In this document: positions 1-6,488 of the stretch, piece after piece
Layout: every line of letters starts with the position of its first letter
How positions within the stretch are numbered: the stretch's first letter is position 1
Origin: Mycobacteriaceae bacterium
Lineage (GTDB): Bacteria > Actinomycetota > Actinomycetes > Mycobacteriales > Mycobacteriaceae
NCBI GenBank assembly: GCA_019242135.1
Contig: JAFAWC010000209.1
Location: 1-6,694 of the forward strand
DNA length: 6,694 nucleotides
Direction of reading: 5' to 3'
Notes under the pieces: model-generated
Databases searched by the model: none
Told to the model about the DNA's origin: nothing
The model's input: the letters and a program-made list of their open reading frames with translations, nothing else
Position numbers and translations under genes: made by a program

Positions 1-558
1 GCGATACCGCTTGAGGGTCAGCCGCAGGTCCTCGGTGGAGGCGTCTTCACCGCGTCCCCACTGTTGCTCCAGGTTCGTGCGCGCTTCGGCAAAGCCGGCG
101 GTGAGCTGGTTGATGACATCGGAGACCAGGCCATCGGCTCTTTGCACACATTCGCGCGGGTCATCGACGAATGTCGCCTGGATGTCGAGCCAGCGCGAAT
201 GAAAGCCCGACGTGTCGTCGTTGCTGAACAGCGAAGTCTCCGCGTCGCGGCCCGACCTCGCCGGGCTCACCGACGGCGACTCAGTTGCAGACGATGACTC
301 GGCGGTGGGCGGCGCCGACTGAGTACTCGGGCCGGCATCAGCGGGCGGGGGGTTAGTGCCCGCGTTCTCATAGGCCGTGCGACCCGGCGGGGACCCGGCG
401 GCGGGACCCTCCCCGTGTTGCTCACCGAGGGACTGCCCCTGACTGCTCTGCTCGGTCGCGGAGGTTTGCTGGCCTGATTCTGCGGTCGGATTCACTGGCG
501 TGTCCGCGCCGGGTTCCGCATTGGCGCGAACGTCGGCGGGTTGATCGTAGGTGCTCAT
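1..558 (-). CDS. Pro/Ser/Thr-rich protein with C-terminal conserved actinobacterial domain (3' end off the window)
   Basis: The reading frame begins at ATG 558 and stays open for 186 codons to the left edge, so the C-terminus is missing. Residues 1 to about 112 are low-complexity and rich in Pro, Ala, Ser, Thr, Gln and Glu, with no signal peptide or membrane segment. Residues about 119-186 form a structured domain starting FHSRWLDIQATFVDDPRECV. It matches the domain of the upstream gene product: F-x-x-R-W-x-x-[VI]-Q-x-x-F-[VI]-D-[ND]-P, then A-[DE]-x-L-V-[ST]-[ED]-V. It ends near the shared R-Y-R / H-Y-R block, so probably only 10-30 residues are lost. GAGGAG sits 8 nt before the start, and the ATGA overlap with the upstream stop indicates translational coupling. 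The family is known to me only as conserved actinobacterial proteins of unknown function. The gene call is firm; function is unknown. Confidence 0.85.
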   Translation of the reverse strand, partial: MSTYDQPADVRANAEPGADTPVNPTAESGQQTSATEQSSQGQSLGEQHGEGPAAGSPPGRTAYENAGTNPPPADAGPSTQSAPPTAESSSATESPSVSPARSGRDAETSLFSNDDTSGFHSRWLDIQATFVDDPRECVQRADGLVSDVINQLTAGFAEARTNLEQQWGRGEDASTEDLRLTLKRYR

Positions 559-1148
559 GAGCGGCTCTCCTCAGGTTTGTGGGTGTCGGTAGTCGGCTCA
601 GCGCCGGTGGGAACCTCCAGTAACTGTTCAAACAGCGCCCGATAGTGGACGAACGCGTCGCGCTGATGTTCGGTGTCCACCTCACCGTTGTGCTGATCGA
701 GGTAGATGCGGTGTGCGCGGCGGTAGCTGCCCACCACGGTCGGGTGGTCCACGGAGACGTCCGCGGCACGTTGATCAAAATCCTCAACGGGATAACCCTG
801 TTCGTGCATCACCTCCGTGACGAGGTGCTCCGCATCGTTGAGTGCGGCGGAGGGGTTGTCGATGAACGCGGTCTGCACGCTGCGCCAGCGTGCCGCGAAC
901 TTGTCGTGCTGTTCGGGCGTCAGCGGGTGAATGTCGAGTTCGTCGCGTCGCTGCGCGCGATCTGCGAGCTCGTTTTCTGCGGCCCGCTGATCGCCGATGT
1001 CATCGACGGTGTGCGCGTATTCGGGACCGAACCGCGCTTTGAGTTGCGCGGTGGCTCTGCGGCGCCGCGCCCACGCCACACCGATCAGCACAATGAGCAC
1101 CACTGCCGCGAGCCCCGCGATGATGAAAAACCAACTCCACACTGGCAT
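555..1148 (-). CDS. Membrane-anchored conserved protein of unknown function (197 aa)
   Basis: One N-terminal membrane segment (residues about 5-26, FFIIAGLAAVVLIVLIGVAW) is followed by a basic stop ARRRR, which predicts the C-terminal body in the cytoplasm. Residues about 38-80 carry the block RFGPEY...GDQRAAENELADR...LDIHPLTPEQ, which I recognise from a widespread actinobacterial family without assigned function. Residues 84-178 form a second conserved block, FAARWRSVQTAFIDNP to VHYRALFEQLLEV. This block is paralogous to the domain in the next gene, with which it overlaps by 4 nt (ATGA). The start is well supported: AGGAGG at 1161-1156 lies 7 nt before ATG 1148, and a SigF-like promoter lies just upstream. 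An adapter or scaffold role in the envelope stress response would be guesswork. Confidence 0.9.
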   Translation of the reverse strand: MPVWSWFFIIAGLAAVVLIVLIGVAWARRRRATAQLKARFGPEYAHTVDDIGDQRAAENELADRAQRRDELDIHPLTPEQHDKFAARWRSVQTAFIDNPSAALNDAEHLVTEVMHEQGYPVEDFDQRAADVSVDHPTVVGSYRRAHRIYLDQHNGEVDTEHQRDAFVHYRALFEQLLEVPTGAEPTTDTHKPEESRS

Positions 1149-1177
1149 GTCGTCGCCTCCTGTTGCTGTGAAGGCAG

Positions 1178-1202
1178 TACCCCCAAGGCCTTCGACGGAA
1201 AC
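1178..1202 (-). promoter_or_regulatory. SigF-like promoter of the two-gene membrane-protein operon
   Basis: On the minus strand GTTT (1202-1199) is separated by exactly 16 nt from GGGTA (1182-1178). The mycobacterial SigF consensus, as I know it, is GTTT-N15-17-GGGTA, so both boxes and the spacing match fully. Transcription would start near 1170, leaving a leader of about 20 nt that contains the AGGAGG ribosome site (1161-1156) and then ATG 1148. This layout is coherent, but the assignment is by motif only. Confidence 0.6.
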
Positions 1203-1252
1203 GCCGATTTACGGCTCGTCGCAGAAAAAAAATCGTGTGCGCACTCGGCGGA

Positions 1253-1284
1253 TGTTTGACAGCCCGGTTGTTTGACAGCCCGGT
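1253..1284. repeat. Perfect tandem duplication of a 16-bp unit
   Basis: TGTTTGACAGCCCGGT occurs at 1253-1268 and again, identical and immediately adjacent, at 1269-1284. Each unit contains TTGACA on the plus strand (1256-1261 and 1272-1277). It lies in the 195-bp gap between the FHA gene's stop and the membrane-protein gene's start. It may be a recent slippage duplication or a doubled regulator site. I see no convincing -10 at 16-18 nt from either TTGACA. Confidence 0.9.
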
Positions 1285-1343
1285 GCGTGCCCTACCGATA
1301 CGGTGTGTTTGTGTGCGGTAGAGCGTTTTTCGGCTCAGCGGCG

Positions 1344-1916
1344 TCAGCCAGCGGTGATAAACAGGAGCCTGAATTTTCCGATCTGGATCTCATCGCCGTT
1401 GACCAGCTCCGACCACTCCACCCGGTCGCGGTTGACGTAGATGCCATTGAGGCTGCCGACGTCCTCGACCCGGAATTGCCCGTTGTCCAATCGGAATTCG
1501 GCGTGCCGACGGCTCACGGTGATGTCGTCGAGGAAGATGTCGCTGCGTGGATGCCGGCCCGCGGCCGTAACGGCCTGATGCAACGGATAGCGCGAGCCGG
1601 CGTTGGGGCCGCGTTTGACCACCAGGAGAGCCGCGCCGCTCGGACGGGCTTCTACGGCCGAAATGTGGGGCGTGACCGTCGCCGCCGCCGGCGCGTCCAG
1701 CTCACCGACAAGGTGCGCGGGAAACGCCGCAGTCATATCTCCCGCGTCGTCCGGCGTCTGCTCGTAGTGCGCAGTGCTCGTCGCTATGACAGCGGCGGCA
1801 TCGGCACGGTCCTTCACATACTTACCGTTGCCGGCTTCACGTTCGCCGCCACCCATCGAGATCACGTTGTCGCCGGCCGCGTATTCGATGACGTCAGTTG
1901 ATAAAATGTCATCCAT
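1344..1916 (-). CDS. GarA-like FHA-domain protein (second GarA-type paralog)
   Basis: The product is 190 aa. Residues about 97-187 form a forkhead-associated (phosphothreonine-binding) domain with hallmark residues in place: G120-R121, S135-R-R-H138 and N157-G158. Blocks such as ALLVVKRGPNAGSR, SDIFLDD and NGDEIQIGKFRLLF are near-identical to GarA (Rv1827), the Ser/Thr-kinase substrate that controls 2-oxoglutarate and glutamate metabolism. Just before the domain, GDMTAAFPAHLVGELDAPA aligns with GarA's phospho-switch segment. Thr62 matches T22 (PknB site), but T21 (PknG site) is Met61 here. About 50-60 extra N-terminal residues precede that segment. I chose ATG 1916 because GAGAGG lies 9 nt upstream; the longer start at ATG 1955 falls inside the probable -10 box. 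The true garA is normally elsewhere in the genome, so this is probably a paralog. The partner is unknown. Confidence 0.88.
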   Translation of the reverse strand: MDDILSTDVIEYAAGDNVISMGGGEREAGNGKYVKDRADAAAVIATSTAHYEQTPDDAGDMTAAFPAHLVGELDAPAAATVTPHISAVEARPSGAALLVVKRGPNAGSRYPLHQAVTAAGRHPRSDIFLDDITVSRRHAEFRLDNGQFRVEDVGSLNGIYVNRDRVEWSELVNGDEIQIGKFRLLFITAG

Positions 1917-1925
1917 CAGCAATAA

Positions 1926-1931
1926 CCTCTC
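1926..1931 (-). promoter_or_regulatory. Ribosome-binding site that fixes the FHA gene start
   Basis: GAGAGG on the minus strand lies 9 nt before ATG 1916. The alternative ATG at 1955 has no comparable site and overlaps the SigF-like -10 element, so it would not be in the transcript. Confidence 0.6.
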
Positions 1932-1954
1932 GCAATCTTGCTGTACTGCAGCCA

Positions 1955-1979
1955 TACCCGGTCACCATCTTTTTCTAAC
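1955..1979 (-). promoter_or_regulatory. SigF-like promoter of the GarA-like FHA gene
   Basis: On the minus strand GTTA (1979-1976) is followed after 16 nt by GGGTA (1959-1955). This differs from the GTTT-N15-17-GGGTA SigF consensus at one -35 base. The spacer is the same length as in the promoter of the neighbouring operon. The predicted start near 1948 leaves a leader of about 30 nt containing GAGAGG and ATG 1916. Motif evidence only. Confidence 0.5.
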
Positions 1980-2194
1980 GTTCGCGATAATTTGGCCGGC
2001 GAAGCCCGGCGTCTGCGTCCGGCAACAGCGACGGTGCGCACACCTCGACGTCTGGCGAGAATGGGCAGGTCTGCGCGTGGTTTGGCACGCTCTGCGGCGC
2101 AACAGCTGTCCAGCTCAACTGTGCAGCCGCGGAAGAGCAGTTGACCGAGCAACTCCCGCGCGTGCCGGCGCAGCTTCGCGGGTACTCGGTTGAC

Positions 2195-2560
2195 ATGTTG
2201 CAGGACAATTCGCATTCGAACGTCAAGACGCTCGAGCCGCCCGGCTCGACGGGTGGCCGGGTGGGACGCGGGCAGATCACCCTGACCTGGGTGTTGGCCC
2301 TCCTGACGGTGCCGGTCGCGATCGTTGCGGTGATTTTGGCCGTCGGCGGAGTGATGAGCAACTCCGGTTGCTCCGGCCAAGCATGTACCGGCCCGGGAAG
2401 TGTTCTCTTCGGTGTCTTGTTCTACGGCGCGCCGGTCGTCGCGGCGGTCGCGATCGTTGCGTCGTTTGTCACCGCCAAGCGTCGGTGGGGGATCGCGGTT
2501 CCGCTGGCTGCTCTGGGGTTGCTGGCAGCCGACCTAGTGATCCTTCTCGTTTCGTTCTAG
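2195..2560 (+). CDS. Small three-TM membrane protein of unknown function
   Basis: From ATG 2195 the product is 121 aa. A short polar N-terminus (KTLEPPGSTGG) is followed by three hydrophobic segments: about residues 30-53 (LTWVLALLTVPVAIVAVILAVGGVM), 70-92 (VLFGVLFYGAPVVAAVAIVASF) and 99-121 (GIAVPLAALGLLAADLVILLVSF). A loop with two cysteines (GCSGQAC, Cys-x4-Cys) lies between TM1 and TM2, probably outside, where a disulfide is possible. The basic TAKRRW loop between TM2 and TM3 would be cytoplasmic. I know similar small actinobacterial proteins but no function. The start is uncertain: TTG 2141 gives 139 aa, and the frame is open, without a start codon, back to a stop at 1988. The gene is divergent from the FHA gene and ends at a GC hairpin. 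Confidence 0.75.
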   Translation: MLQDNSHSNVKTLEPPGSTGGRVGRGQITLTWVLALLTVPVAIVAVILAVGGVMSNSGCSGQACTGPGSVLFGVLFYGAPVVAAVAIVASFVTAKRRWGIAVPLAALGLLAADLVILLVSF

Positions 2561-2575
2561 CGGGCCGAAGGCCCG
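2561..2575 (+). terminator. GC hairpin directly after the three-TM gene
   Basis: CGGGCC-GAA-GGCCCG forms a perfect 6-bp stem with a 3-nt loop, starting at the base after the TAG stop. No T-tract follows (it runs into G residues), so it would be a non-canonical mycobacterial-type terminator or only an mRNA-stabilising hairpin. It stands between two convergent genes, where a terminator is expected. Confidence 0.4.
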
Positions 2576-2611
2576 GGGGGTTGAGCGTGCGCACCGCGCC
2601 AGCGCCCATCC

Positions 2612-2719
2612 CTATGTCACGTCGCGGGGTCGCTGGTCGACCTGGGCCAGCTGGCTGGCGATCCCGGCGCGGGACCGGATGCCGAGTTTTCGGTAGATGC
2701 GGCTCACGTTGTTGTGAAC
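2612..2719 (-). pseudogene. Remnant of a LuxR-type helix-turn-helix regulator (C-terminal end only)
   Basis: The minus strand encodes VHNNVSRIYRKLGIRSRA and continues for 17 more residues to a TAG at 2614-2612. This matches the recognition-helix end of LuxR/NarL-type DNA-binding domains (pattern TVxxHVSxIxRKLGxxSRAE). No start codon, ribosome site or upstream part of the domain is present. Two codons further upstream in the same frame lies the TGA stop of the membrane-protein gene. That gene's last residues, SALARRGRG, resemble a decayed start of the same domain (typically ALTRRERE), which would imply an internal deletion. The LuxR identity is fairly clear; the history is inferred. Confidence 0.65.
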
Positions 2720-2725
2720 GCAAGA

Positions 2726-3361
2726 TCAGCCGCGCCCACGGCGCGCCAGCGCGGAAACCCCCACGCCCCCGGCTCGCAGCTCCAACGTCGCCAGTCCGAG
2801 CACGGCGACAGGATCGTCGCGTCGCCAGGCACCTACCGGATCGGGGTTGACGGCGGCCAGCCGCCGCAACGGCCGGTTGGCCAGCGCCCTCAACGCCAGC
2901 AGTTGCACCCCCGCGGGCGTGCGGGCCAGTCCGACGATTGTCCGTTTGCGCAGGAAAAACCGCAGCCGCAGGAACAGCCACGGCATCGCCACCGCCAGAA
3001 TCGGCGGCGCGGCAACCGCCATCGCCAGCAGTATGGCCAGCCAGCTCGCTGTCGTGTCGAGACTGTGGCCCGCATCGGCGATATCGCGCGCGGCGGCCCC
3101 CGCAGCGGTTAGCGGACTGCTGAGGACATGACCGATCAGCGGCACCTTGTCCGCGCCGTGGCCCGCGGAGTCCAGGTTTCCCGCAACTCCCGCGGCGCCG
3201 CTGTGCACCCGCCGGCCCGCGTCGGCGATCAGCGCGACGGCCGTGTACACCGAGGTGCCGATCCATACCCAAACCGCTGTCCAGGCGATGACGAGAATGT
3301 CGCTGACGAGTTGAATCAGCAGGCGGTGGGGCCTGTTGGCGTACGGCACGTAGCGGGTCAT
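2726..3361 (-). CDS. Conserved two-TM membrane protein, Rv0779c-like
   Basis: From ATG 3361 the product is 211 aa; an adjacent ATG at 3364 adds one residue. TM1 spans about residues 20-45 (LVSDILVIAWTAVWVWIG...), and TM2 about 106-133 (SWLAILLAMAVAAPPILAVAMPWLFL). A loop of about 60 residues between them is rich in Ala, Gly and Asp. The C-terminal 75 residues are basic (FFLRKR, RPLRRL) and probably cytoplasmic. Position and length fit the conserved transmembrane protein that precedes purC in M. tuberculosis (Rv0779c, about 206 aa from memory); function is unknown. It is divergent from purC across 59 bp. Its open frame extends into purC, but the longer starts lack support. The start has only a poor ribosome site. 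The last residues may derive from a lost LuxR domain. Confidence 0.82.
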   Translation of the reverse strand: MTRYVPYANRPHRLLIQLVSDILVIAWTAVWVWIGTSVYTAVALIADAGRRVHSGAAGVAGNLDSAGHGADKVPLIGHVLSSPLTAAGAAARDIADAGHSLDTTASWLAILLAMAVAAPPILAVAMPWLFLRLRFFLRKRTIVGLARTPAGVQLLALRALANRPLRRLAAVNPDPVGAWRRDDPVAVLGLATLELRAGGVGVSALARRGRG

Positions 3362-3408
3362 CATGCCGATGAGGATCCCAGCACAACCGGCGACACAACA
3401 GGTGCCGT

Positions 3409-3414
3409 TAGGCT
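3409..3414 (+). promoter_or_regulatory. -10 box for a predicted leaderless purC transcript
   Basis: TAGGCT fits the mycobacterial TANNNT -10 element. It ends 6 nt before the purC GTG, which puts the start codon's G at the usual +1 position. No Shine-Dalgarno sequence precedes the GTG, and leaderless transcripts starting on ATG/GTG are common in mycobacteria. No good -35 is visible. Inferred from spacing. Confidence 0.55.
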
Positions 3415-3420
3415 GACGCG

Positions 3421-4314
3421 GTGCGCCCCGCCCTGACCGACTACCGCCATTTGGGCAGCGGCAAGGTACGCGAGCTGTACGAAGTCGACGACAAGCATCT
3501 GCTGTTGGTTGCCACCGACCGGATCTCGGCGTTCGACTATGTGCTGGCGACACCGATCCCGGACAAGGGCCGGATCCTCACGGCCATGAGCGTGTTCTTC
3601 TTCGACCTCGTCGACGCGCCGAATCACCTCGCCGGTGCCCCCGACGATCCGCGAATTCCCGACGCGGTCGTGGGCCGCGCGCTGCTGGTGCGTCGGCTGG
3701 AGATGTTGCCGGTCGAGTGCGTTGCCCGCGGGTATCTGACCGGGTCAGGGCTGCTGGACTACCAGCAAACTGGCCGGCTGTGCGGGATCGAGTTGCCGCC
3801 GGGTCTGGTGGAGGCCAGCAGGTTCGACCGGCCGGTGTTTACGCCGGCGACCAAGGCCGCGTTGGGTGGGCACGACGAGAACATCTCGTTCGACGACGTG
3901 GCAGAGCTGGTCGGGGAAGCGCGGGCCGCGACGCTGCGTGAGATGACGTTGCGGATCTACCGCCAGGCCGCCGATCACGCGCTGCGCCATGGGATCATCA
4001 TTGCGGACACGAAGTTCGAATTCGGCGTCGACGATGATGGGCAGCTGGTGCTGGCCGACGAGGTGTTTACCCCCGACTCGTCGCGGTACTGGCCGGCCGA
4101 CGAGTACCAGGCGGGGATGCGACAGCACAGCTTCGACAAGCAGTTTGTGCGCAACTGGCTTATTGACCCGGCCTCCGGCTGGGACCGGTACGGCGGGGAC
4201 TCGCCGCCGCCGCTGCCCGCCGACATCGTGACCGCCACTCGGGATCGCTACATCGAAGCCTACGAGCGCATCTCGGGTCTGCGGTTCGCGGACTGGATCG
4301 GGTCGGCCGGATGA
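3421..4314 (+). CDS. purC: Phosphoribosylaminoimidazole-succinocarboxamide synthase (SAICAR synthetase)
   Basis: A cytoplasmic enzyme of de novo purine synthesis that joins CAIR and L-aspartate with ATP to give SAICAR. The 297 aa cover the whole family length for the longer, single-domain bacterial/fungal type. Family signatures appear in order: [11 protein letters not shown] (residues 12-22, nucleotide-binding loop), RISAFDYVL (34-42), [14 protein letters not shown] (97-110), DTKFEFG (196-202) and [12 protein letters not shown] (213-224). The GTG start is right next to the conserved [10 protein letters not shown] beginning and fits a leaderless transcript. The stop overlaps the next gene's start by ATGA, so purC and ptrB are probably co-transcribed. 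The enzyme looks intact. Confidence 0.97.
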   Translation: MRPALTDYRHLGSGKVRELYEVDDKHLLLVATDRISAFDYVLATPIPDKGRILTAMSVFFFDLVDAPNHLAGAPDDPRIPDAVVGRALLVRRLEMLPVECVARGYLTGSGLLDYQQTGRLCGIELPPGLVEASRFDRPVFTPATKAALGGHDENISFDDVAELVGEARAATLREMTLRIYRQAADHALRHGIIIADTKFEFGVDDDGQLVLADEVFTPDSSRYWPADEYQAGMRQHSFDKQFVRNWLIDPASGWDRYGGDSPPPLPADIVTATRDRYIEAYERISGLRFADWIGSAG

Positions 4315-6488
4315 GCACCGCCGCCGAGGCCCCTCAGCCCAAACGCGTCGACCACGTGCGCGACCATCACGGCGACGAGTTCGTCGACCCGTACGAGTGG
4401 CTGCGCGACAAATCCAACCCGGAGGTGATCGACTACCTCAAAGCCGAAAACGCCTACACGGAAAAATTGACCGACGAGCTAACACCCCTGCGCCAGCAGA
4501 TCTTCGACGAGATCAAGGCCCGCACCAAAGAGACGGACCTGTCGGTGCCGACACGTCGCGGGAGTTGGTGGTACTACGGGCGCAGCTTTGAGGGCAAGCA
4601 GTATGCGGTGCAGTGTCGTTGCCCGGTAGGCGATGTCGATGACTGGTGGCCGCCCCAGTTCGACGAGCACACCGAGATTCCTGGCGAGCAGGTGCTACTC
4701 GACGAAAACGAGGAGGCCGAAGGTCACACGTTCTTCGCGCTCGGGGCCGCCAGTGTCAGCATCGACGGCAACACCCTGGCCTATTCGGCCGACGTGGTGG
4801 GCGATGAGCGATACACATTGCGGTTCAAGGATTTGCGCACTGGCGAACGCTATCCCGACGAAATCGTCGGCGTCGGTGCGGGTGCGACGTGGGCCGCCGA
4901 TAACGAGACCGTCTACTACGTGACTGTCGATGACGCCTGGCGGCCGGACACGGTGTGGCGCTACCGGCTGGGCGCGGGTGCGCCCGCCGAGCAGGTGTAC
5001 CACGAACCCGACGAGCGATTTTGGCTCGCGGTAGGTCGCACCCGAAGCGACGCCTATATTTTGATCGCAGCGGGCTCGGCCATCACGTCGGAGATTCGCT
5101 ACGGGCACGCAGACGACCCCGAGGCGCAGTTCACCGTGGCGCTGCCGCGCCGCGAGGGTGTCGAGTATTCGCTGGACCACGCGGTGCTCGGCGGCGAGCA
5201 CAGATTCCTGATTGTTCACAACGACGGCGCCGCGAACTTTGTGTTGGCCGAGGCCCCGGTGGATGACCCCTCAGACCTACGAACGCTGATCGAGCACCGC
5301 GACGATGTGCGTATTGACGGCGTGGATGTGTTCGCCCGACATCTCGTGGTCAGCTACCGCAGCGCGGCACTGCCTCGGATTCAGCTGTGGCCCATCGGTT
5401 CCGACGGTCGTTACGGCGAACCGCAGGAGGTTTCGTTTGACTCCCCACTGATGTCGGCTGGACTCGGTGCGAACCCGAACTGGGACTCTCCGATGATGCG
5501 GATCGGGGCCACCTCGTTTCTGACACCGGTGCGCGTGTACGACTTGGAGCTGGCCACCGGCCGCCGCACGCTACTGCGCGAACAGCCCGTACTCGGCGAT
5601 TATCGTCGCGAAGACTATGTCGAGCGGCGGGATTGGGCGATCGCCGCCGATGGTGCCCGGGTGCCGTTGTCGATCATCCACCGAGCCGACCTTGAATTGC
5701 CGGCGCCGGCAGTGCTGTACGGCTACGGCGCATATGAGCTGTGTGAAGACCCGCGGTTTTCCATCGCCCGTCTTTCGCTACTGGACCGCGGGATGGTGTT
5801 CGCGGTCGCCCATGTGCGCGGGGGCGGCGAGCTCGGCCGCCTCTGGTACGAAGACGGCAAAATGCTGAAGAAGAAGAACACGTTCACCGACTTCATCAGC
5901 GCGGCCCGCCACCTCATCGACAATCGCGTCACGAGCCCGGAGAACCTGGTGGCCATGGGCGGTAGCGCCGGTGGGCTGCTGATGGGCGCGGTGGCCAACA
6001 TGGCCCCCGAGCTGTTCGCGGGCATCCTCGCCCAGGTGCCGTTTGTCGATCCGCTGACCACCATCTTGAACCCCGACCTTCCGCTGACGGTCACCGAATG
6101 GGACGAGTGGGGAAACCCGTTGCGCGACCGGGACGTCTACTTGTACATGAAGTCCTACTCGCCGTATGAGAACGTAGAGGCCAAGGATTATCCGGCTATT
6201 CTGGCGATGACGTCGCTGCACGACACCCGCGTATACTACGTCGAGCCGGCCAAATGGGTTGCGGCGCTGCGCTACACCAAGACCGACGAGCGGCCGGTCC
6301 TGCTGAAGACCGAGATGAGCGCCGGCCACGGGGGGATCAGCGGGCGCTACGAGCGGTGGCGGGAGATTGCATTTCAGTTCGCCTGGTTGCTATCCACCGG
6401 AGCCGCGGGGCCTGCGACACCCGACACCGGAGCCGCGCCGAATTCACATACTGCCGACAGCGACCAGCACCGCACCGCCCACGAATAG
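4311..6488 (+). CDS. ptrB: Oligopeptidase B (protease II), S9A family serine peptidase, intact
   Basis: A cytoplasmic prolyl-oligopeptidase-family enzyme that cuts short peptides after Arg or Lys. The 725 aa show an N-terminal beta-propeller (about residues 8-430, opening with [21 protein letters not shown]) and a C-terminal alpha/beta-hydrolase domain (about 470-694). The triad is complete: Ser552 in GGSAGG, Asp638 in SLHDTRV and His673 in SAGHGG. Its spacing (86 and 35) is almost that of E. coli protease II (532, 617, 652). Glu596 and Asp598 in TEWDEWGN align with the E576/E578 pair linked to basic P1 preference. Residues 695-725 are a Thr/Ala/Pro-rich tail beyond the usual end, with an in-frame repeat. 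M. tuberculosis has this gene split as ptrBa/ptrBb; here there is no frameshift. The start overlaps purC by 4 nt. Confidence 0.96.
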   Translation: MSTAAEAPQPKRVDHVRDHHGDEFVDPYEWLRDKSNPEVIDYLKAENAYTEKLTDELTPLRQQIFDEIKARTKETDLSVPTRRGSWWYYGRSFEGKQYAVQCRCPVGDVDDWWPPQFDEHTEIPGEQVLLDENEEAEGHTFFALGAASVSIDGNTLAYSADVVGDERYTLRFKDLRTGERYPDEIVGVGAGATWAADNETVYYVTVDDAWRPDTVWRYRLGAGAPAEQVYHEPDERFWLAVGRTRSDAYILIAAGSAITSEIRYGHADDPEAQFTVALPRREGVEYSLDHAVLGGEHRFLIVHNDGAANFVLAEAPVDDPSDLRTLIEHRDDVRIDGVDVFARHLVVSYRSAALPRIQLWPIGSDGRYGEPQEVSFDSPLMSAGLGANPNWDSPMMRIGATSFLTPVRVYDLELATGRRTLLREQPVLGDYRREDYVERRDWAIAADGARVPLSIIHRADLELPAPAVLYGYGAYELCEDPRFSIARLSLLDRGMVFAVAHVRGGGELGRLWYEDGKMLKKKNTFTDFISAARHLIDNRVTSPENLVAMGGSAGGLLMGAVANMAPELFAGILAQVPFVDPLTTILNPDLPLTVTEWDEWGNPLRDRDVYLYMKSYSPYENVEAKDYPAILAMTSLHDTRVYYVEPAKWVAALRYTKTDERPVLLKTEMSAGHGGISGRYERWREIAFQFAWLLSTGAAGPATPDTGAAPNSHTADSDQHRTAHE
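6395..6437 (+). repeat. 13-bp direct repeat in the ptrB tail, 30 bp apart
   Basis: CACCGGAGCCGCG occurs at 6395-6407 and 6425-6437. The 30-bp period keeps the frame, so the peptidase tail reads [10 protein letters not shown] then [10 protein letters not shown]. It lies past the conserved catalytic domain and suggests a small in-frame duplication. Confidence 0.7.

Noticed and set aside
645..1259. 204-aa plus-strand open frame
   Set aside because: Antisense shadow of the membrane-anchored gene, with no ribosome site or recognisable domain.
1225..1264. T8 tract (minus strand) as the terminator of the FHA gene
   Set aside because: No stable stem precedes it; the nearby GTGCGCAC palindrome cannot form a stem with a proper loop.
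1272..1901. 209-aa plus-strand open frame
   Set aside because: It is exactly antisense to the FHA gene, whose motifs are clear; no independent family features.
2141..2143. TTG start for the three-TM gene
   Set aside because: The GGAAG before it is only about 5 nt away and TTG is rarer than ATG, so ATG 2195 was preferred, though the longer form is not excluded.
2180..2200. GGGTA at 2180-2184 and TTGACA at 2190-2195 as promoters for the three-TM gene
   Set aside because: GGGTA has no GTTT-like box 15-17 nt upstream, and TTGACA has no TANNNT at 16-18 nt downstream, while overlapping the probable ATG.
2469..3398. 309-aa minus-strand open frame
   Set aside because: It is rich in Arg, Ala, Gly and Pro without domains or hydrophobic segments, and it overlaps both the three-TM gene and the well-supported two-TM gene in another frame; a GC shadow.
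5778..6329. 183-aa minus-strand open frame inside ptrB
   Set aside because: Antisense to the most conserved catalytic part of the peptidase; composition is shadow-like.
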